Shown here: piece after piece, positions 21,830 to 23,226 of the stretch
Layout: each line of letters starts with the position of its first letter
How positions within the stretch are numbered: the first letter of the stretch is position 1
IMG/VR virus record: IMGVR_UViG_3300032288_000240
Span: 1-23,226 of that record
Strand: one strand, 5' to 3'
DNA length: 23,226 bases
From: a virus
The notes under the pieces: model-generated
What the model saw: the letters and a program-made list of their open reading frames with translations, nothing else
Database searches by the model: none
Told to the model about the DNA's origin: nothing
Made by a program: the position numbers and the translations under genes

Positions 21830-23226
21830 ATGGAAGCGAAGTCATACAGTATGCAGGCCCCTGAACGTGTTGCCGAAACGTACGGTGGCAACAAGCAGAA
21901 AATTGCTCAGGCCGTTCAGATGGGCGTCATTGATCCTACGACGGGTCTTATGGCTGGTATGTTTATTGACCGGATGCGTTCCGCACAGGCACAGGAGCAG
22001 GCCCCCAACCAGACTGTAGCCCAGCGGGTCCTTGGACCGCAGGCTCCTCCCGCTCCCCCGGCTGGTCTTGGTGCTACTCCGCAAGGTATGCAGATGGCCG
22101 GTGGCCCCGGTCCCCAGATGGCTGCGCCTCCCCAGATGATCCCCCCTGCCCCGCAGGGTCCCGTTCGCATGGCTGTCGGTGGTCTGACGACGCTCCCTGT
22201 GCCTGACGATATGTACGACGAGCAGTCCTTCGCTGGCGGCGGCATCGTGGCTTTTGCTGACGCAGGCGATGTGCGGACTAAACGCCGCAAGGCTCTGATG
22301 GCTGTTATGACCGATCCCGACAGTTCCACCGAAGACCGTATGGCTGCTCGGGTTGCGTTGAACAAGCTAGAAGGTATGGGTCCCGGAAGGACCACCGGCC
22401 CGGGGCTTGCTGACGCTTTGAAGTATACGCAGGACGACCTACCCTCCCAGCGTCAACCTGTTAGTGCGGATGCTTCTATTTATAGCCCGGATAGCGGGGA
22501 GCCCAGAGGCTTCCGCCTCGACCCTGCGGAGTTTAATAGAAACCCGCCACCTTCCAACCTGTTCCGTAACGCAGAAGCTGCTCAGCGTGGTCCGCAGATG
22601 CCCAACTTCTCTGGGTTTGGTGACGCTATTATGGCTGCTAACCTTAGAGAAACGGACGCTACTCGTGGGACTGATGCTTCTGGTGGTATGAGCCTGAGGA
22701 GTCCTGAGTTGGCTGCTATTGACGCTAGGTCCAGAGCTAGGAACGAAGCCGCAGGGCAGGTTCCTTTCCGTGGTCCCGGCATTATGGACTTACTGAACCA
22801 GCTAGATGAAGCCACTGGAGCCCCAGTGGGTGGCACTCGTATGGACCCTTCAGGTTATAAAGAACCGCCAGCTAATCTGTTCCGTAACGCAGAAGCTGCT
22901 CAGCGTGGTCCTCGTATTTTTAGCGACCCCACTACTCTGCGGGGCAAGACTTTAGCTCAAATTGACGCTGAATCCCGTGCCAAAAACGAAGCCGCAGGGC
23001 AGGTTCCTTTCCGTGGGTTTGGTGACGCTGCTGGTCGTATGGCTAGTACCCTTGGTGACGCTGAGATTAATACGTACGGTAATAGAGAAGCTGCTCAGCG
23101 CGACCCCCGCACTGTAGGGTCTATAAACAACTTGGGCGAAACCACTAGAACTCTTGCAGCACAGTTTTCACCCCCGCCCAGTGACCCCACAGGACTTAAC
23201 GCACTTATAGCGTCAAATAACCCCAA
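21830..23226 (+). CDS. Internal virion protein 3 (3' truncated by window end)
   Basis: ATG at 21830 is preceded by AAGGAACG, and the frame stays open to the last base: at least 465 codons, no stop. The start (MEAKSYSMQAPERVAETYGG, IAQAVQMGVIDPTTGLMAGM) is followed by a Pro/Gln-rich stretch (PQAPPAPPAGLGATPQ, PQMAAPPQMIPPAP). Next come RMAVGGLTTLPVPDDMYDE and SFAGGGIVAFADAGD, which I recognise from very large virion proteins of aquatic phages. In those, a lytic transglycosylase domain often lies further downstream; none is visible here. Residues from about 240 carry duplicated segments (NLFRNAEAAQRGP twice, NEAAGQVPFRG twice). Role in the ejected core is inferred. Confidence 0.72.
   Translation, partial: MEAKSYSMQAPERVAETYGGNKQKIAQAVQMGVIDPTTGLMAGMFIDRMRSAQAQEQAPNQTVAQRVLGPQAPPAPPAGLGATPQGMQMAGGPGPQMAAPPQMIPPAPQGPVRMAVGGLTTLPVPDDMYDEQSFAGGGIVAFADAGDVRTKRRKALMAVMTDPDSSTEDRMAARVALNKLEGMGPGRTTGPGLADALKYTQDDLPSQRQPVSADASIYSPDSGEPRGFRLDPAEFNRNPPPSNLFRNAEAAQRGPQMPNFSGFGDAIMAANLRETDATRGTDASGGMSLRSPELAAIDARSRARNEAAGQVPFRGPGIMDLLNQLDEATGAPVGGTRMDPSGYKEPPANLFRNAEAAQRGPRIFSDPTTLRGKTLAQIDAESRAKNEAAGQVPFRGFGDAAGRMASTLGDAEINTYGNREAAQRDPRTVGSINNLGETTRTLAAQFSPPPSDPTGLNALIASNNP
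22559..22593 (+). repeat. Direct repeat A, copy 1 (35 bases)
   Basis: Identical in all 35 bases to 22877-22911; encodes LFRNAEAAQRGP in frame. A diverged third copy (NREAAQRDPR) follows at about 23081-23110. Confidence 0.9.
22742..22773 (+). repeat. Direct repeat B, copy 1 (32 bases)
   Basis: Identical in 32 bases to 22984-23015; encodes NEAAGQVPFRG in frame. Confidence 0.9.
22877..22911 (+). repeat. Direct repeat A, copy 2 (35 bases)
   Basis: Second perfect copy, 318 bases after copy 1 and in the same frame. Confidence 0.9.
22984..23015 (+). repeat. Direct repeat B, copy 2 (32 bases)
   Basis: Second perfect copy, 242 bases after copy 1. The A and B spacings differ (318 and 242), so this is not one simple tandem duplication. 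Confidence 0.9.

Noticed and set aside
1-23226. tRNA, integrase, insertion sequence or toxin-antitoxin genes
   Set aside because: I looked for them in gaps and on both strands and found no cloverleaf, transposase, recombinase or paired small-gene signature; the window is compact late-gene coding.

Overview
The window is a contiguous piece of the structural (late) region of a tailed bacteriophage genome. Every gene I can support lies on the + strand, with short gaps or 1-8 base overlaps. Short-tail (podovirus-like) architecture is suggested by a gp11/gp4-type adaptor, a large gp12/gp10-type nozzle protein and a run of internal virion (ejection) proteins, with no tape-measure, sheath or major tail-tube gene. 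The family set (Mu gpT-like capsid, SU10-type adaptor, M15 endolysin, 3TM GTA-type holin, many small proteins I know only from aquatic viromes) suggests an uncultured aquatic phage of a Gram-negative, probably proteobacterial, host. The host is an inference and nothing in the window fixes it.

Layout. 1-864: C-terminal part of the major capsid protein, closed by a strong intrinsic terminator (874-905). 923-999: a weak candidate promoter and a 5'-leader stem-loop restarting transcription. 1013-2047: two small head-surface-type proteins, the second with an inserted FCCH-like domain. 2052-2792: a GT-A fold glycosyltransferase. 2785-5530: a cassette of tiny, mostly very basic or low-complexity proteins (DUF6321-like, two module-sharing KKGG proteins, a conserved KPGALRASLG protein, DUF5872-like, a Pro/Gln-rich protein) plus one membrane/coiled-coil protein. 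5527-8462: connector region with a gp4-like adaptor, a zinc-ribbon protein, small basic proteins including a 49-residue one, the SU10-type adaptor and two conserved small virion proteins. 8463-14854: host-recognition and lysis region with a fibre made of three 71-residue repeats, a secreted six-cysteine protein, an M15 endolysin, a 13-repeat beta-type protein, an S74 self-cleaving fibre and a glycine-rich tip protein. 14864-15539: holin and a membrane/coiled-coil partner. 15544-18053: nozzle and a short fibre-like protein. 18132 to the end: three internal virion proteins, the last running off the window.

How it works together: capsid and decoration genes build the head; adaptors and nozzle close the portal; fibres attached near the nozzle recognise the cell; the internal proteins are packaged and probably ejected to bridge the envelope; the holin and M15 peptidase release progeny. 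The most unusual signal is a short repeat of the type TGVSATGSVGTVTV. It occurs 13 times with strict 22- or 24-residue spacing in one protein (11761-12879) and as a single copy at the extreme C terminus of two otherwise unrelated proteins (6247-6684 and 17676-18053). That same 13-repeat protein ends in six tryptophans spaced exactly 11 residues apart. The only non-coding stretches are 865-1012 and 18054-18131; neither exceeds 300 bases. I see no tRNA, CRISPR, integrase, transposon or reverse transcriptase.
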